From Sphingobacterium prati (lineage in GTDB: Bacteria > Bacteroidota > Bacteroidia > Sphingobacteriales > Sphingobacteriaceae), in NCBI RefSeq assembly GCF_013167215.1, contig NZ_JABJWY010000038.1, positions 212,765 to 276,764 of the forward strand: DNA of 64,000 nucleotides, read 5' to 3'. Position 1 is the stretch's first letter. Each line of letters begins with the position of its first letter. Shown piece after piece: positions 54,385-63,558 of this stretch. Made by a program: the position numbers and the translations under genes. The notes beneath the pieces are model-generated. The model worked only from the letters and a program-made list of their open reading frames with translations. It did not search any database and was not told the origin of the DNA.

Positions 54385-54855
54385 TTAATATTCCAAGGGA
54401 ATGATTGGTTCCTTTTTGCTGGTAGACATGATCATCATCGTTTGGAATGTTTTTACAAACGGAATCTTGGCAATCTTTTCCATAATAACGCCTTCGTAGG
54501 CTTTTATATCTTTTACGTATACCTTAAGAATGAAATCACAATTGCCAGTGACGTGATGACATTCGGTTACCTCTGGAATCATTTTTACTGCGGCGACAAA
54601 TTCAGGAATTGCGTTGTGTGTGTGGAAATCCAATGAAATCTGTATAAAGGATTTGATACCTAGGCCCAATTTTTCTTCGTCGACAAAAGCATGGTAACTT
54701 TTGATGAAACCCGAATTTTCAAGCTTCCTTACGCGTTCCAAAGTCGGCGCCGGCGAGAGTCCAATACTTGATGCTAATTGCAAATTAGTAATGCGACCAT
54801 TCTCTTGTAGTAGTTTAAGAATTTTTAAATCTGTTTTGTCTGGTGCAAACGGCAT
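54385..54855 (-). CDS. Lrp/AsnC family transcriptional regulator
   Basis: A 156-residue regulator with an N-terminal HTH (DLKILKLLQENGRITNLQLA, about residues 9-28, then SPAPTLERVRKLENSGFIKS) and a C-terminal RAM domain (ECHHVTGNCDFILKVYVKD). Such proteins sense amino acids and control metabolism. A TTTGTA/TACAAA palindrome overlaps its -7 box, suggesting autoregulation. Target genes unknown. Confidence 0.92.
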   Translation of the reverse strand: MPFAPDKTDLKILKLLQENGRITNLQLASSIGLSPAPTLERVRKLENSGFIKSYHAFVDEEKLGLGIKSFIQISLDFHTHNAIPEFVAAVKMIPEVTECHHVTGNCDFILKVYVKDIKAYEGVIMEKIAKIPFVKTFQTMMIMSTSKKEPIIPLEY

Positions 54856-54881
54856 ATCTTAAGTCTTAATAATCAATAGTA

Positions 54882-54901
54882 TTTGTAAATATACAAAATT
54901 A
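54882..54901 (-). promoter_or_regulatory. lrp promoter with -7 box and overlapping palindrome
   Basis: On the minus strand TAATTTTG (54894-54901) matches TAnnTTTG, giving a 38-nt distance to the ATG. The palindrome TTTGTA-AATA-TACAAA (54882-54897) overlaps it. The 12-nt ATACAAAATTAT recurs 30 bp away (54891 and 54921). Confidence 0.5.
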
Positions 54902-55119
54902 TATTTGGAAATTTAAAAAAATACAAAATTATTGATGATTAATAGATTTTGACTATAATATGGTCTTTATGTTATAATTTTAATTGATTTAAAATCATTT
55001 GACTGTCATAATCAATTAAAATGTGCGCATTTCAATGAAATGAGGTGATAAATGTCATTTTTTTATTAAAAATACCTGTTTACGGATACATAAAATGTAT
55101 TTTATTGGCTTTGAAATTG

Positions 55120-55127
55120 TAACTTTG
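55120..55127 (+). promoter_or_regulatory. -7 promoter box (TAacTTTG) of sufB
   Basis: Exact TAnnTTTG match, 58 nt before the sufB ATG. The leader between them holds a GGAGG-CTAGC-CCTCC hairpin (about 55143-55157). Confidence 0.5.
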
Positions 55128-55185
55128 CAGTTCGATAGGTGTGGAGGCTAGCCCTCCCGAATTAGTTAAACCGTGAGAGCGCAAT

Positions 55186-56637
55186 ATGAGTACTAAAGAC
55201 GACGATTTATTAAAAGAGCTGGAGCTCGAAGAATATAAATACGGGTTCACGACAGATATCGAAATGGAAATCGCAGCCAAAGGCCTTACAGAGGATACGG
55301 TTCGTTTTATTTCGGCAAAAAAGAATGAGCCTGAATGGTTATTGGAGTGGAGATTGAAAGCTTTTCGTCATTTCTTGACGTTAAAGATGCCTACTTGGCA
55401 AAATTTCAGGGCTCCAGAGATTGATTTTCAGGATCTATCTTATTATGCTGCCCCTAAAGCAAAGCCACAAGTCAATTCCATGGATGAAGTTGATCCTGAG
55501 TTGATTGCTACGTTTGAAAAGCTGGGTATACCTTTGGACGAACAAAAGATATTGGCTGGTGTGGTTGCTGTTGATGCAGTTTTTGACTCCGTATCAGTAA
55601 AGACAACTTTTCGTGAGAAGCTAAAGGAGCAAGGAGTGATTTTCTGTTCATTTGGTGAAGCAGTGCAAGAGCACCCTGATTTAGTGAAGAAATATTTGGG
55701 AACAGTAGTTCCTCAAACAGATAATATCTATGCTGCATTAAACTCTGCTGTGTTTTCGGATGGATCATTTGTTTATGTTCCAAAGGGCGTGAAATGTCCA
55801 ATGGAGTTATCAACTTATTTCCGTATTAATGCTCAGAATACGGGTCAGTTTGAACGTACATTAATCGTTGCGGACGAAGGGGCTTATGTGTCGTACTTAG
55901 AGGGATGTACTGCGCCGATGCGTGATGAGAATCAATTACATGCAGCTGTTGTGGAATTGATTGCTGAGCGCGATGCAGAAATTAAATATTCAACTGTACA
56001 GAACTGGTATCCTGGTGACAAAGATGGGAAAGGTGGTATTTTTAACTTTGTAACCAAACGTGGTATTTGTAGAGGAGATAACAGCAAGATCTCTTGGACT
56101 CAAGTAGAGACCGGATCTGCAATTACCTGGAAATATCCAGGTGTGATCCTAAAAGGGGATAATTCGGTCGGCGAGTTCTACTCGGTTGCGATGACTCGTA
56201 ATTACCAAGTTGCTGATACAGGAACGAAGATGATCCATTTGGGTAAGAATACGAAATCCAAAATTGTTTCAAAAGGAATTTCCGCGGGAAAAAGCCATAA
56301 CAGCTACAGAGGATTAGTGAAAATCGGCCCTAATGCTGATAACTCCCGAAACTTTACCCAATGTGATTCTTTATTGATCGGTGATAGATGTGGTGCACAT
56401 ACATTTCCATACATCGAAAACCGCAATAAGACAGCAAAATTGGAGCACGAGGCGACTACATCGAAAATTGGTGAAGATCAGGTGTTTTATTTAAACCAAC
56501 GTGGTATTGATTCTGAGAAAGCGGTTGGATTAATTGTTAATGGTTACGCCAAAGAGGTGTTAAATCAGTTGCCAATGGAATTTGCTGTGGAAGCACAGAA
56601 ATTATTGGCTATTTCTTTAGAAGGTTCAGTAGGATAG
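55186..56637 (+). CDS. sufB: Fe-S cluster assembly protein SufB
   Basis: A 483-residue SufB, the scaffold subunit of the SufBC2D complex. SufB blocks: LEWRLKAFRHFL near residue 50, PKGVKCPMELSTYFRIN, EGCTAPMRDENQLHAAVVEL (with the conserved cysteine region) and the C-terminal RGIDSEKAVGLIVNGYAKEV. Start of the suf operon (sufB-sufC-sufD). It follows its own promoter. Confidence 0.97.
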   Translation: MSTKDDDLLKELELEEYKYGFTTDIEMEIAAKGLTEDTVRFISAKKNEPEWLLEWRLKAFRHFLTLKMPTWQNFRAPEIDFQDLSYYAAPKAKPQVNSMDEVDPELIATFEKLGIPLDEQKILAGVVAVDAVFDSVSVKTTFREKLKEQGVIFCSFGEAVQEHPDLVKKYLGTVVPQTDNIYAALNSAVFSDGSFVYVPKGVKCPMELSTYFRINAQNTGQFERTLIVADEGAYVSYLEGCTAPMRDENQLHAAVVELIAERDAEIKYSTVQNWYPGDKDGKGGIFNFVTKRGICRGDNSKISWTQVETGSAITWKYPGVILKGDNSVGEFYSVAMTRNYQVADTGTKMIHLGKNTKSKIVSKGISAGKSHNSYRGLVKIGPNADNSRNFTQCDSLLIGDRCGAHTFPYIENRNKTAKLEHEATTSKIGEDQVFYLNQRGIDSEKAVGLIVNGYAKEVLNQLPMEFAVEAQKLLAISLEGSVG

Positions 56638-56697
56638 ATAAAAATAATTGAGCGCGCTAAATTGGTAGCATACTGCTCAATACTCAATACGAATAAA

Positions 56698-57456
56698 ATG
56701 TTAAGCATTAAAAATTTACATGCGTCTGTAGAAGACAAACAAATATTAAAGGGATTAAACCTGGAAGTTAAAGCAGGGGAAATTCATGCCATTATGGGGC
56801 CTAATGGAGCTGGAAAAAGTACCTTAGGAAATGTGTTGGCTGGACGCGAATCATATGAAGTGAATGAAGGTTCTGCTTTTTTGGATGGCGTGGATTTATT
56901 GGATCTTTCTCCAGAAGATCGTGCCCGTGAGGGACTGTTCTTAGCGTTCCAATATCCTGTTGAAATCCCGGGAGTATCGAATATTAATTTTCTGAAAACA
57001 GCAGTGAATGATATTCGTGAATATAAAGGTTTGCCTCCGATGGAAGCTAAAGAATTCTTACAAATGGTGAAGGATAAGCAAAAACTGGTTGAGTTTTCGG
57101 CTAATTTAGCGAATCGTTCTTTGAATGAAGGGTTCTCCGGTGGTGAAAAAAAGCGTAACGAGATTTTTCAGCTGGCGATGTTGAATCCTAAATTATCGAT
57201 CTTGGATGAAACAGATTCAGGTTTGGATATCGATGCACTTCGTATAGTTGCAAATGGTGTGAATCAGCTGCGCTCCAAAGACAATGCCTTTATTGTCATC
57301 ACTCACTACCAACGTCTGTTGGATTATATCGTTCCAGATTTTGTTCACGTATTGTACAATGGTCGTATCGTGAAATCAGGGCCTAAAGAATTGGCTTTAG
57401 AGCTAGAAGAAAAAGGATACGATTGGTTAAAAGAATATGATACACAAAACGCTTAA
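56698..57456 (+). CDS. sufC: Fe-S cluster assembly ATPase SufC
   Basis: A 252-residue ABC ATPase powering Fe-S assembly on SufBD. Walker A MGPNGAGKSTLGN (about residues 34-46), signature FSGGEKKRNEI and Walker B LSILDETDSGLDID, the SufC-specific forms, are intact. The ATG at 56698 is chosen; the frame is open upstream. An inverted repeat ATTGAGC/GCTCAAT (56647-56680) lies in the 60-nt gap to sufB. Confidence 0.96.
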   Translation: MLSIKNLHASVEDKQILKGLNLEVKAGEIHAIMGPNGAGKSTLGNVLAGRESYEVNEGSAFLDGVDLLDLSPEDRAREGLFLAFQYPVEIPGVSNINFLKTAVNDIREYKGLPPMEAKEFLQMVKDKQKLVEFSANLANRSLNEGFSGGEKKRNEIFQLAMLNPKLSILDETDSGLDIDALRIVANGVNQLRSKDNAFIVITHYQRLLDYIVPDFVHVLYNGRIVKSGPKELALELEEKGYDWLKEYDTQNA

Positions 57457-57516
57457 TCTTTTACACCGGTAAAATAGGAGTGGAAGAGAATTTTGGCGAT
57501 TTGATTAAAAAATAAC

Positions 57517-58824
57517 ATGAGTACATTAGTTTCAGAATCATTACTTCAACAAGTGTTGGGAGCTTTTAAAGAGCAATCTGTTTCAGACGGACCTGCCTTC
57601 TTTACGGAGGCACGTCAACACGCATTCGAACGTTTCGAAGCAGCAGGCTTTCCCACAGTTAAGAATGAAGAATGGAAATATACAAACATTCACAGTATTA
57701 TCAATAAGCCCTATGCGCTTGATGTAGATGTGGATATCGAGGGCTTGGATTTTAGTGCGGGAGAGATCCCGAATTTGGATGCGTACCGTATTATTCTGGT
57801 TAACGGCCAGTATGTATTGGCTGTGAGTGAGCTGGAAAAAGTAAAGGGACTTGTTGTTATTCCAATGGATGACGCTGTCGCTGAACCTGCATTTCAGGCA
57901 CATTTTGCTCAATACGCTGATAAATCCGATAACATCATGGTGGCGCTTAATACAGCTGCTTTTACAAATGGTGTATTTATCCACTTAAAGAAAGGTGTTG
58001 TACTTGACAAACCGATACAGATCATCCACGTAGCGACAGGGAAAGAAGATTTTTTTGCGCAAACACGGAATTTGGTTGTTGTTGAACCCAACGCTGAACT
58101 TGAGTTGATCGAAAGCTTTATCACGGCAGATGGTAGCGCAAGCAATGTGCATAATAAAGTTTCAGAAATTATAGTAAAAGAGCATGCTAAAGTTCAACAT
58201 TACTATCTCCAAGTGGCAGAATCAGTAAGCCGATACTTTAACCATACGGAAGTATACCAGGAGAAATATAGCCTTTACAATAACTATAACTGTAATTTTC
58301 CAGGAGCTTCTTTTATTCGCAATAATATTAATGTACGTTTAGATGCGGAAAACGTAGAGAGTCATCTGTATGGTATTAACCTGACGGCAGGTGATCAACT
58401 CGTCGACAATCATACTGTTGTGGATCATCTTAAGCCACATTGTGAATCTTACGAATGGTATAAGAATATTACACAGGATAAATCTACTGCTGTTTTCAAC
58501 GGAAAAATCTTTGTTCGCGAAGACGCGCAAAAAACCAATGCTTTCCAACAGAATAATAACATGTTGATGTCGGATAATTCAGCGGTTTATACCAAACCTC
58601 AACTCGAGATTTTTGCGGATGATGTGAAATGTTCACACGGATGTACGATAGGTCAATTTGATAATGAGGCTTTGTTTTATTTGAGAGCTCGCGGAATTGG
58701 TGAAGAATCAGCGCGTATCCTGCTCGTACATGCCTTTGCTTTTGATGTGACCACCCGTTTTTCAAACGAAGTTGTCCGAAAATATGTAGAAGAATTGGTG
58801 GAAGAAAGCTTAAGAACGAATTAA
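57517..58824 (+). CDS. sufD: Fe-S cluster assembly protein SufD
   Basis: A 435-residue SufD-like partner of SufB. It shares the C-terminal beta-helix with SufB (SHGCTIGQFDNEALFYLRAR, about residues 370-389, and RGIGEESARILLVHAFAFDV). Its N-terminal region is variable with AGFPTVKNEEWKYTNIHSI, a typical SufD segment. No sufS or sufE follows; the operon ends at a strong terminator. Confidence 0.95.
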   Translation: MSTLVSESLLQQVLGAFKEQSVSDGPAFFTEARQHAFERFEAAGFPTVKNEEWKYTNIHSIINKPYALDVDVDIEGLDFSAGEIPNLDAYRIILVNGQYVLAVSELEKVKGLVVIPMDDAVAEPAFQAHFAQYADKSDNIMVALNTAAFTNGVFIHLKKGVVLDKPIQIIHVATGKEDFFAQTRNLVVVEPNAELELIESFITADGSASNVHNKVSEIIVKEHAKVQHYYLQVAESVSRYFNHTEVYQEKYSLYNNYNCNFPGASFIRNNINVRLDAENVESHLYGINLTAGDQLVDNHTVVDHLKPHCESYEWYKNITQDKSTAVFNGKIFVREDAQKTNAFQQNNNMLMSDNSAVYTKPQLEIFADDVKCSHGCTIGQFDNEALFYLRARGIGEESARILLVHAFAFDVTTRFSNEVVRKYVEELVEESLRTN

Positions 58825-59257
58825 ACAAAATCACACAAGCTATATAAACAAAAAAAGGCGTTTACCGATTCGGTAAACGCCTTTTTTTGATGAATATTTT
58901 ATTTTTCGGATTAGAGAAAACAGTTTTGAGGTAGTCAGCAGTCTTGGAGTTGTGTTTTTGCTTCTTTTCTCTTACTTTTATACCGTTATGAACATGTCTT
59001 TGCATACAATTTACGCTTATAAACCTTGGGTTTTATAGCTCATTTACGTTTTTAAATTCTCAATTGAACACACCTATTCACTTAATGAATAGCATGATTC
59101 TCTCTGAAGTATCCAGTGGCAGCTTTGGCTAGCCTGATCATGGGAGTGTGTCATGCAGCATATTTTCATTATTGATGCAGTATGTATTATAAACGTTTTA
59201 TTTAATGTGTTGATCATTCTTGATCATACACCTGTTGTATTTTTTACTTAAAATTTG
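58825..59257. other. 433-bp intergenic region with sufD terminator
   Basis: Beyond the terminator at 58851-58888, no gene or RNA is seen. A near repeat TTGATCAT...TTGATCAT (about 59211-59227) and an imperfect -7-like TAaaaTTTG just before the next ATG are the only recognisable items. Confidence 0.5.
58851..58888. terminator. Rho-independent terminator of suf operon
   Basis: Long stem AAGGCGTTTACCG / CGGTAAACGCCTT with a 3-nt loop and flanking A and T tracts. Strong and potentially bidirectional. Confidence 0.92.
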
Positions 59258-60487
59258 ATGGAAAAAAATAACTGGTTTCGTACCTATAGTTATATATGGA
59301 TTGGGCAATTTATTTCTTTACTGTCCAGTTCAGCGGTCAACTTTTCGATCATGATCTGGTTGAGTTTGACGCACAGGTCTGCTGAGATATTGGCTTTTGC
59401 CGCTATTGCTGGTTTGTTACCTCAGGCGATTATCGGACCATTTGCCGGTGTCTATATAGATCGTTGGGATAGAAAGAAAGTCATGATTTTCGCTGACGGG
59501 TTTATCGCCCTCTGTACCTTAGGGATGACTTTCGTGCTAAAAAGTGATGGTACCAACATGTTTCTGATCTATCTATTGATGGCCTGTCGTTCGATCGGGT
59601 CTGCATTTCATTCGCCGGCTATGCAAGCAATTGCGCCATTGCTCGTTCCCGAGGACAAGTTATTGCGTGTATCGGGGATTAATCAAATGCTACAGTCAGT
59701 AAGTAGTATTGCTGGTCCTGCATTGGGCACTTTGGCTATTAGCTATTTCCCCATTTCGAGTGTCTTGTATCTGGATGTCATTGGAGCTGCGGTAGCCATT
59801 ATATCTTTACTTTTTGTAACCATCCCGCATCTTTCACGATCTGATGTGAAACCCTCGATTATTGCCGTTTTGGATGACCTTAGAGAAGGAATGAGGACTA
59901 TCTATCATAATAAAGGATTGAAAATGTTGTTCCTGTATGCTATGATAGCGACTTTCTGTATTATGCCTGTTGCGATCATGTTTCCTTTGTTGACGATTGG
60001 TCATTACGGTGGTGGCAAATGGGAAATGAGTATTATTGAGATTATTTGGGGCATAGGAATGCTGATCGGTGGGAGCTTTTTGGGATTAGCAAAGGTATCG
60101 ATGTCCAAAGTAGCGTTGGTTAACAGCATGCATATTGTACTGGGAATCACATTTGCGATCTCGGGTTTGTTTCCCTCCAGCTGGTTTATTCCATTTGTCA
60201 TTATGACGGGCTTTGGGGGCGTTTCAATGTCTATTTTCTCCGCGTCATTTATGACCATTATTCAAGAGCAGGTACCGGCAGAAATGTTAGGGCGTGTATT
60301 CTCGCTTTATTTTAGCATCGCTATTTTACCAAGTATGATAGGACTCCTGTTTACAGGCTTTATCGCTGACGTGATCGGAGTGGCAACGGCGTTTGTTATT
60401 GCTGGTCTTATTGTTGTATTGGTGGGATTGCTGTCTTTTTTGAACAGGTCAATTATGCGCTTAGGAGTGAGCGGAAAAATAAAGTAA
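59258..60487 (+). CDS. MFS efflux transporter
   Basis: A 409-residue 12-TM major facilitator of the MFS_3/macrolide-efflux-like type. Motifs: SYIWIGQFISLLSSSAVNFS (helix 1), PFAGVYIDRWDRKKVMIFAD (motif A, between helices 2 and 3) and QVPAEMLGRVFSLYFSIAIL. The ATG at 59258 follows an in-frame TTG. The exported substrate is unknown; family members carry macrolides and other drugs. Confidence 0.87.
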   Translation: MEKNNWFRTYSYIWIGQFISLLSSSAVNFSIMIWLSLTHRSAEILAFAAIAGLLPQAIIGPFAGVYIDRWDRKKVMIFADGFIALCTLGMTFVLKSDGTNMFLIYLLMACRSIGSAFHSPAMQAIAPLLVPEDKLLRVSGINQMLQSVSSIAGPALGTLAISYFPISSVLYLDVIGAAVAIISLLFVTIPHLSRSDVKPSIIAVLDDLREGMRTIYHNKGLKMLFLYAMIATFCIMPVAIMFPLLTIGHYGGGKWEMSIIEIIWGIGMLIGGSFLGLAKVSMSKVALVNSMHIVLGITFAISGLFPSSWFIPFVIMTGFGGVSMSIFSASFMTIIQEQVPAEMLGRVFSLYFSIAILPSMIGLLFTGFIADVIGVATAFVIAGLIVVLVGLLSFLNRSIMRLGVSGKIK

Positions 60488-60490
60488 TTC

Positions 60491-60533
60491 CAAACAAAAA
60501 ACGCTTCCAGATTTTGGAAGCGTTTTTTGTTTG
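60491..60533. terminator. Bidirectional terminator between MFS gene and tRNA-Gly
   Basis: A perfect arm CAAACAAAAAACGCTTCCA (60491-60509) pairs with its complement at 60515-60533. The right arm touches the encoded CCA of tRNA-Gly. Works for both directions. Confidence 0.88.
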
Positions 60534-60607
60534 GAGCGAAAGACGAGATTCGAACTCGCGACCCCAACCTTGGCAAGGTTGTGCTCTACCAACTGAGCTA
60601 CTTTCGC
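60532..60607 (-). tRNA. tRNA-Gly (anticodon GCC)
   Basis: Read on the minus strand: acceptor GCGAAAG / CTTTCGC, D arm GCTC...GAGC, anticodon stem CAACC/GGTTG with loop TTGCCAA (anticodon GCC), T arm GCGAG-TTCGAAT-CTCGT. The CCA is encoded (60532-60534); the body is 60535-60607. Confidence 0.97.
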
Positions 60608-60666
60608 GTTGATGCTACAAAAGTAAGGCATTTCTTCTTATTCTGCAAGAGAAAAAATAAAAAATC

Positions 60667-62211
60667 TTAGCTTAAATCAATTGCATCGACACAATTAATT
60701 CCGTCTATTGCGGCCGAAATAATACCGCCGGCATAGCCCGCCCCCTCCCCACAAGGGTAAAGTCCTTTGACCTGAGGGTGTTGCAGGTTTTCTTTGTTTC
60801 GCGGTATACGTATAGGCGAAGATGTCCTCGATTCTACGCCGACCAGGATAGCCTCGTTTGTATAATAGCCTTTCATCTTTTTACCAAATATTGGGAGGGC
60901 ACCCCGAAGCGCTTCATGTACAAAAGTTGGTAAAACCTCTCGCAAGTCGGCCGAAGAGGTTCCGGGTTTATACGAGTTTTCCGGTAGATCCAAGGAAACT
61001 CGGCCTTCGACAAAGTCAACCATGCGCTGTGCAGGTGCAACAAGGTTTCCTCCACCAACTTCGAAAGCTCGGTGTTCGATCTGTTTTTGAAAATCAAGTA
61101 AAGCAAAGGGATCATTTAGCGCATTAGGTACATCTTCGAGGTTGATCTGAATGACGGTACCTGAATTGGCGTGTGGATTATTCCGTTTAGAAGGAGACCA
61201 GCCGTTGACGACGATTTCGTTATGGTCAGTTGCACAGGGAGCAATAACGCCACCCGGACACATACAAAATGAAAAGACACCGCGATCATTGACTTGCTCG
61301 ACTAGACTATAATAGGCTGGTGGCAAATGTTCACTTCTGACCTGACAATGGTATTGAGCCTGATCAATTATAGCCTGTGGATGTTCGATGCGGACACCGA
61401 GCGCAAAAGCTTTTGCTTCAATCAACCAATTATTGCGATGAAATAGTTCGAAAATATCACGCGCGGAGTGGCCCGTGGCTACAATAACATGATCGGCTTT
61501 GATTTCTTCTCCACTGGCTAATTTTACCCCACGGGCCTGACCAAAGGATTCCAATATATCATCTACACGTTGATCGAAAAGAAACTCACCTCCAAATTCG
61601 ATCACACTCTCCCGCATCGCTTCAATAATATGAGGGAGCTTGTTGGTGCCGATGTGGGGGCGGGCATTCACTAAAATGTCCGTTGTCGCTCCATGAGATA
61701 CAAAAAGCTTAAGGACTTTGTCAACGTCACCTCTTTTATTGGAGCGGGTATAAAGCTTGCCGTCAGAATAGGTGCCCGCACCACCTTCCCCAAAACAGTA
61801 GTTGGATTCGGGGTTCACAGTGCCCTCGCGGTTTAGCTTCGCAAGATCGCGTCTTCGGTCCTGTACTTTTTTGCCTCTCTCAATGACAATTGGTTTGAGA
61901 CCACGTTCAATACAGCGGATCGCGGCGAATAAACCTGCGGGGCCAGCACCGATGATGATGACGGGTTTTCCCGACTGCACAGATTTAAAATGATTTTCAT
62001 AAATCTCCGGTAGGGGAAATTCGTCGATATAAAAAATCACCCGTGCTCTGTAAACCACTTGTTTACTACGGGCGTCAATAGAGCGTTTACGGATTTTATA
62101 ACCTTTGAGCTGTTGTGGTTGCAGGCGTAGCATTTTTGCGCCTTGCTGTAGGATATATTGCTCATCTTCGATTTTCTCCGGAAGGATCGCAATCTCAATT
62201 TCTTTTTGCAT
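60667..62211 (-). CDS. COG2509-type FAD-dependent dehydrogenase
   Basis: A 514-residue flavoprotein. The N-terminal domain of about 80 residues is followed by an FAD-binding GxGxxG motif PVIIIGAGPAGLFAAIRCIE (about residues 83-102). Further blocks include GEGGAGTYSDGKLYTRSNKR, VIVATGHSARDIF, FSFCMCPGGVIAPCATDHNE and the C-terminal LYPCGEGAGYAGGIISAAID. This arrangement defines the COG2509 family. The reaction is not known. It is transcribed toward tRNA-Gly, with no clear terminator between them. Confidence 0.88.
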   Translation of the reverse strand: MQKEIEIAILPEKIEDEQYILQQGAKMLRLQPQQLKGYKIRKRSIDARSKQVVYRARVIFYIDEFPLPEIYENHFKSVQSGKPVIIIGAGPAGLFAAIRCIERGLKPIVIERGKKVQDRRRDLAKLNREGTVNPESNYCFGEGGAGTYSDGKLYTRSNKRGDVDKVLKLFVSHGATTDILVNARPHIGTNKLPHIIEAMRESVIEFGGEFLFDQRVDDILESFGQARGVKLASGEEIKADHVIVATGHSARDIFELFHRNNWLIEAKAFALGVRIEHPQAIIDQAQYHCQVRSEHLPPAYYSLVEQVNDRGVFSFCMCPGGVIAPCATDHNEIVVNGWSPSKRNNPHANSGTVIQINLEDVPNALNDPFALLDFQKQIEHRAFEVGGGNLVAPAQRMVDFVEGRVSLDLPENSYKPGTSSADLREVLPTFVHEALRGALPIFGKKMKGYYTNEAILVGVESRTSSPIRIPRNKENLQHPQVKGLYPCGEGAGYAGGIISAAIDGINCVDAIDLS

Positions 62212-62372
62212 AAGATAAAAGGGCTGGGTTTTTATCCCAAAACCACCACAAAGTTACGGAATATTGGTTGTTTGCCGATTTGGAAATAAAAATATTCTTA
62301 TCTTAGTAGGAGCTTGGTATATGCTTTGATAGTGTAAACGTATAATTTGAATAGTATTTAATTCTTTGAACA

Positions 62373-62957
62373 ATGAAAATGAAAAGATTTTTAGTAGCCC
62401 TATGCGGTTTATTTGCATTAGTATCATTAAACTCATGTGGTTACAATACGATGGTTTCTCAGGACGAGAACGTCAAAGGGAAATGGGCACAGGTTGAAAA
62501 TGCTTACCAACGTCGTGCGGATTTGGTTCCGAACTTGGTGAACACTGTGAAGGGTGCAGCTAAGCACGAAGAAAGCACATTAACTGCGGTCGTTGAAGCA
62601 AGAGCTAAGGCAACTTCGGTTACCATCAATGCAGATGATTTATCGGAGGAGAATATCGCTAAATTCCAAAAAGTACAAGATCAGTTCAGTGGTTCTTTGA
62701 GCCGTCTATTGGCTTCGGTAGAGGCCTACCCGGACTTAAAGGCAAATCAAAACTTTTTGGAATTGCAAGCGCAATTGGAAGGGACAGAAAACCGTATTTC
62801 GACGGAACGTAGATCCTATAATGAAGCTGTACAGCAATTCAATACGACTGTACGTAGCTTCCCAAATAATTTAATGGCGGGCATGTTTGGGTTTAAAGCC
62901 AAAGGAACATTTACAGCTGCACCTGGCTCAGATAAGGCACCGACTGTATCATTCTAA
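62373..62957 (+). CDS. lemA: LemA family lipoprotein
   Basis: A 194-residue protein with a lipoprotein signal (ALVSLNSCGY, cysteine at about residue 22). LemA features: VENAYQRRADLVPNLVNTVK, LTAVVEARAKAT and the long helical C-terminal with SFPNNLMAGMFGFKAK. The function of LemA proteins is poorly known; they often neighbour TPM-domain genes, as here. Confidence 0.92.
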   Translation: MKMKRFLVALCGLFALVSLNSCGYNTMVSQDENVKGKWAQVENAYQRRADLVPNLVNTVKGAAKHEESTLTAVVEARAKATSVTINADDLSEENIAKFQKVQDQFSGSLSRLLASVEAYPDLKANQNFLELQAQLEGTENRISTERRSYNEAVQQFNTTVRSFPNNLMAGMFGFKAKGTFTAAPGSDKAPTVSF

Positions 62958-62985
62958 TAACATCTTGTTAGAAATGGACGAAATG

Positions 62986-63027
62986 ATGGATGATGCGGCT
63001 TGCGTATAAGCCCTTCATCCATTTTTT
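62986..63027 (+). terminator. Terminator after lemA
   Basis: ATGGATGA / TCATCCAT outer stem with inner GCTT/AAGC helix, followed by six T. It partly separates lemA from the TPM genes. Confidence 0.75.
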
Positions 63028-63110
63028 ATACAGATTGTTTTACAAAGACGTGTTTACATGGGAGAGCCGGGCAGACTGATCTTGAATGTAGACATCATTG
63101 ACGAAATATT

Positions 63111-63539
63111 ATGGCTTTAAATGCAGAAGAACAAGAAAGAATCGTTCATGCTATTAATATGGCAGAAAACGAGACATCGGGAGAAATCCGGGTTGTGATA
63201 GAAAATCATTGCCCTGATGAAGTCCACGATCGTGCAACGTACTATTTTTCCAAATTGGGCATGCATAAAACCGTGCTAAAAAATGGAGTGCTTATTTACA
63301 TCGCATTGGAGGATCATAAATTTTCTATCATTGGTGATAAAGGGATCAATCAACGCGTAGAAAGCGACTTTTGGAATTGTACCAAAGATCTTATGGTCGA
63401 AGAATTCCGTATGGATAAAATTGTAGAGGGACTGGTGAAGGGAATTGAACATGCGGGCAAACAATTAGCGAAATTCTTTCCCAGAGAACATGATGATATC
63501 AATGAACTTCCAAATGATATTGTTTTTGGTGATCGCTAA
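63111..63539 (+). CDS. TPM-domain protein (soluble)
   Basis: A 142-residue TPM_phosphatase/Psb32-like protein without signal peptide or TM helix. TPM blocks: INMAENETSGEIRVVIENHC, KNGVLIYIALEDHKFSIIGD and KIVEGLVKGIEHAGKQLAKF. The second TPM gene begins 19 nt later. Role unknown; LemA-TPM sets recur in Bacteroidota. Confidence 0.87.
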   Translation: MALNAEEQERIVHAINMAENETSGEIRVVIENHCPDEVHDRATYYFSKLGMHKTVLKNGVLIYIALEDHKFSIIGDKGINQRVESDFWNCTKDLMVEEFRMDKIVEGLVKGIEHAGKQLAKFFPREHDDINELPNDIVFGDR

Positions 63540-63558
63540 TCAATAAAAAATAAAACTT

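Larger units (their letters stand above)
54856..55185. other. 330-bp AT-rich intergenic region lrp/sufB
   Basis: Divergent promoters: the lrp-like promoter on the left (54882-54901) and the sufB -7 box on the right (55120-55127), with a short sufB leader. No ORF of interest seen. Confidence 0.6.

Noticed and set aside
54364..54636. Plus-strand frame opposite the lrp-like gene
   Set aside because: Antisense to a clear Lrp/AsnC HTH-RAM gene and without recognisable features.
54891..54932. CRISPR-like repeat
   Set aside because: Only two copies of a 12-nt AT-rich word; no spacer array or cas genes in the window.
55128..55185. preQ1-I-type riboswitch before sufB
   Set aside because: Only a loose resemblance; conserved loop bases are not matched and the gene is not linked to queuosine. 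Kept only as a low-interest structured leader.
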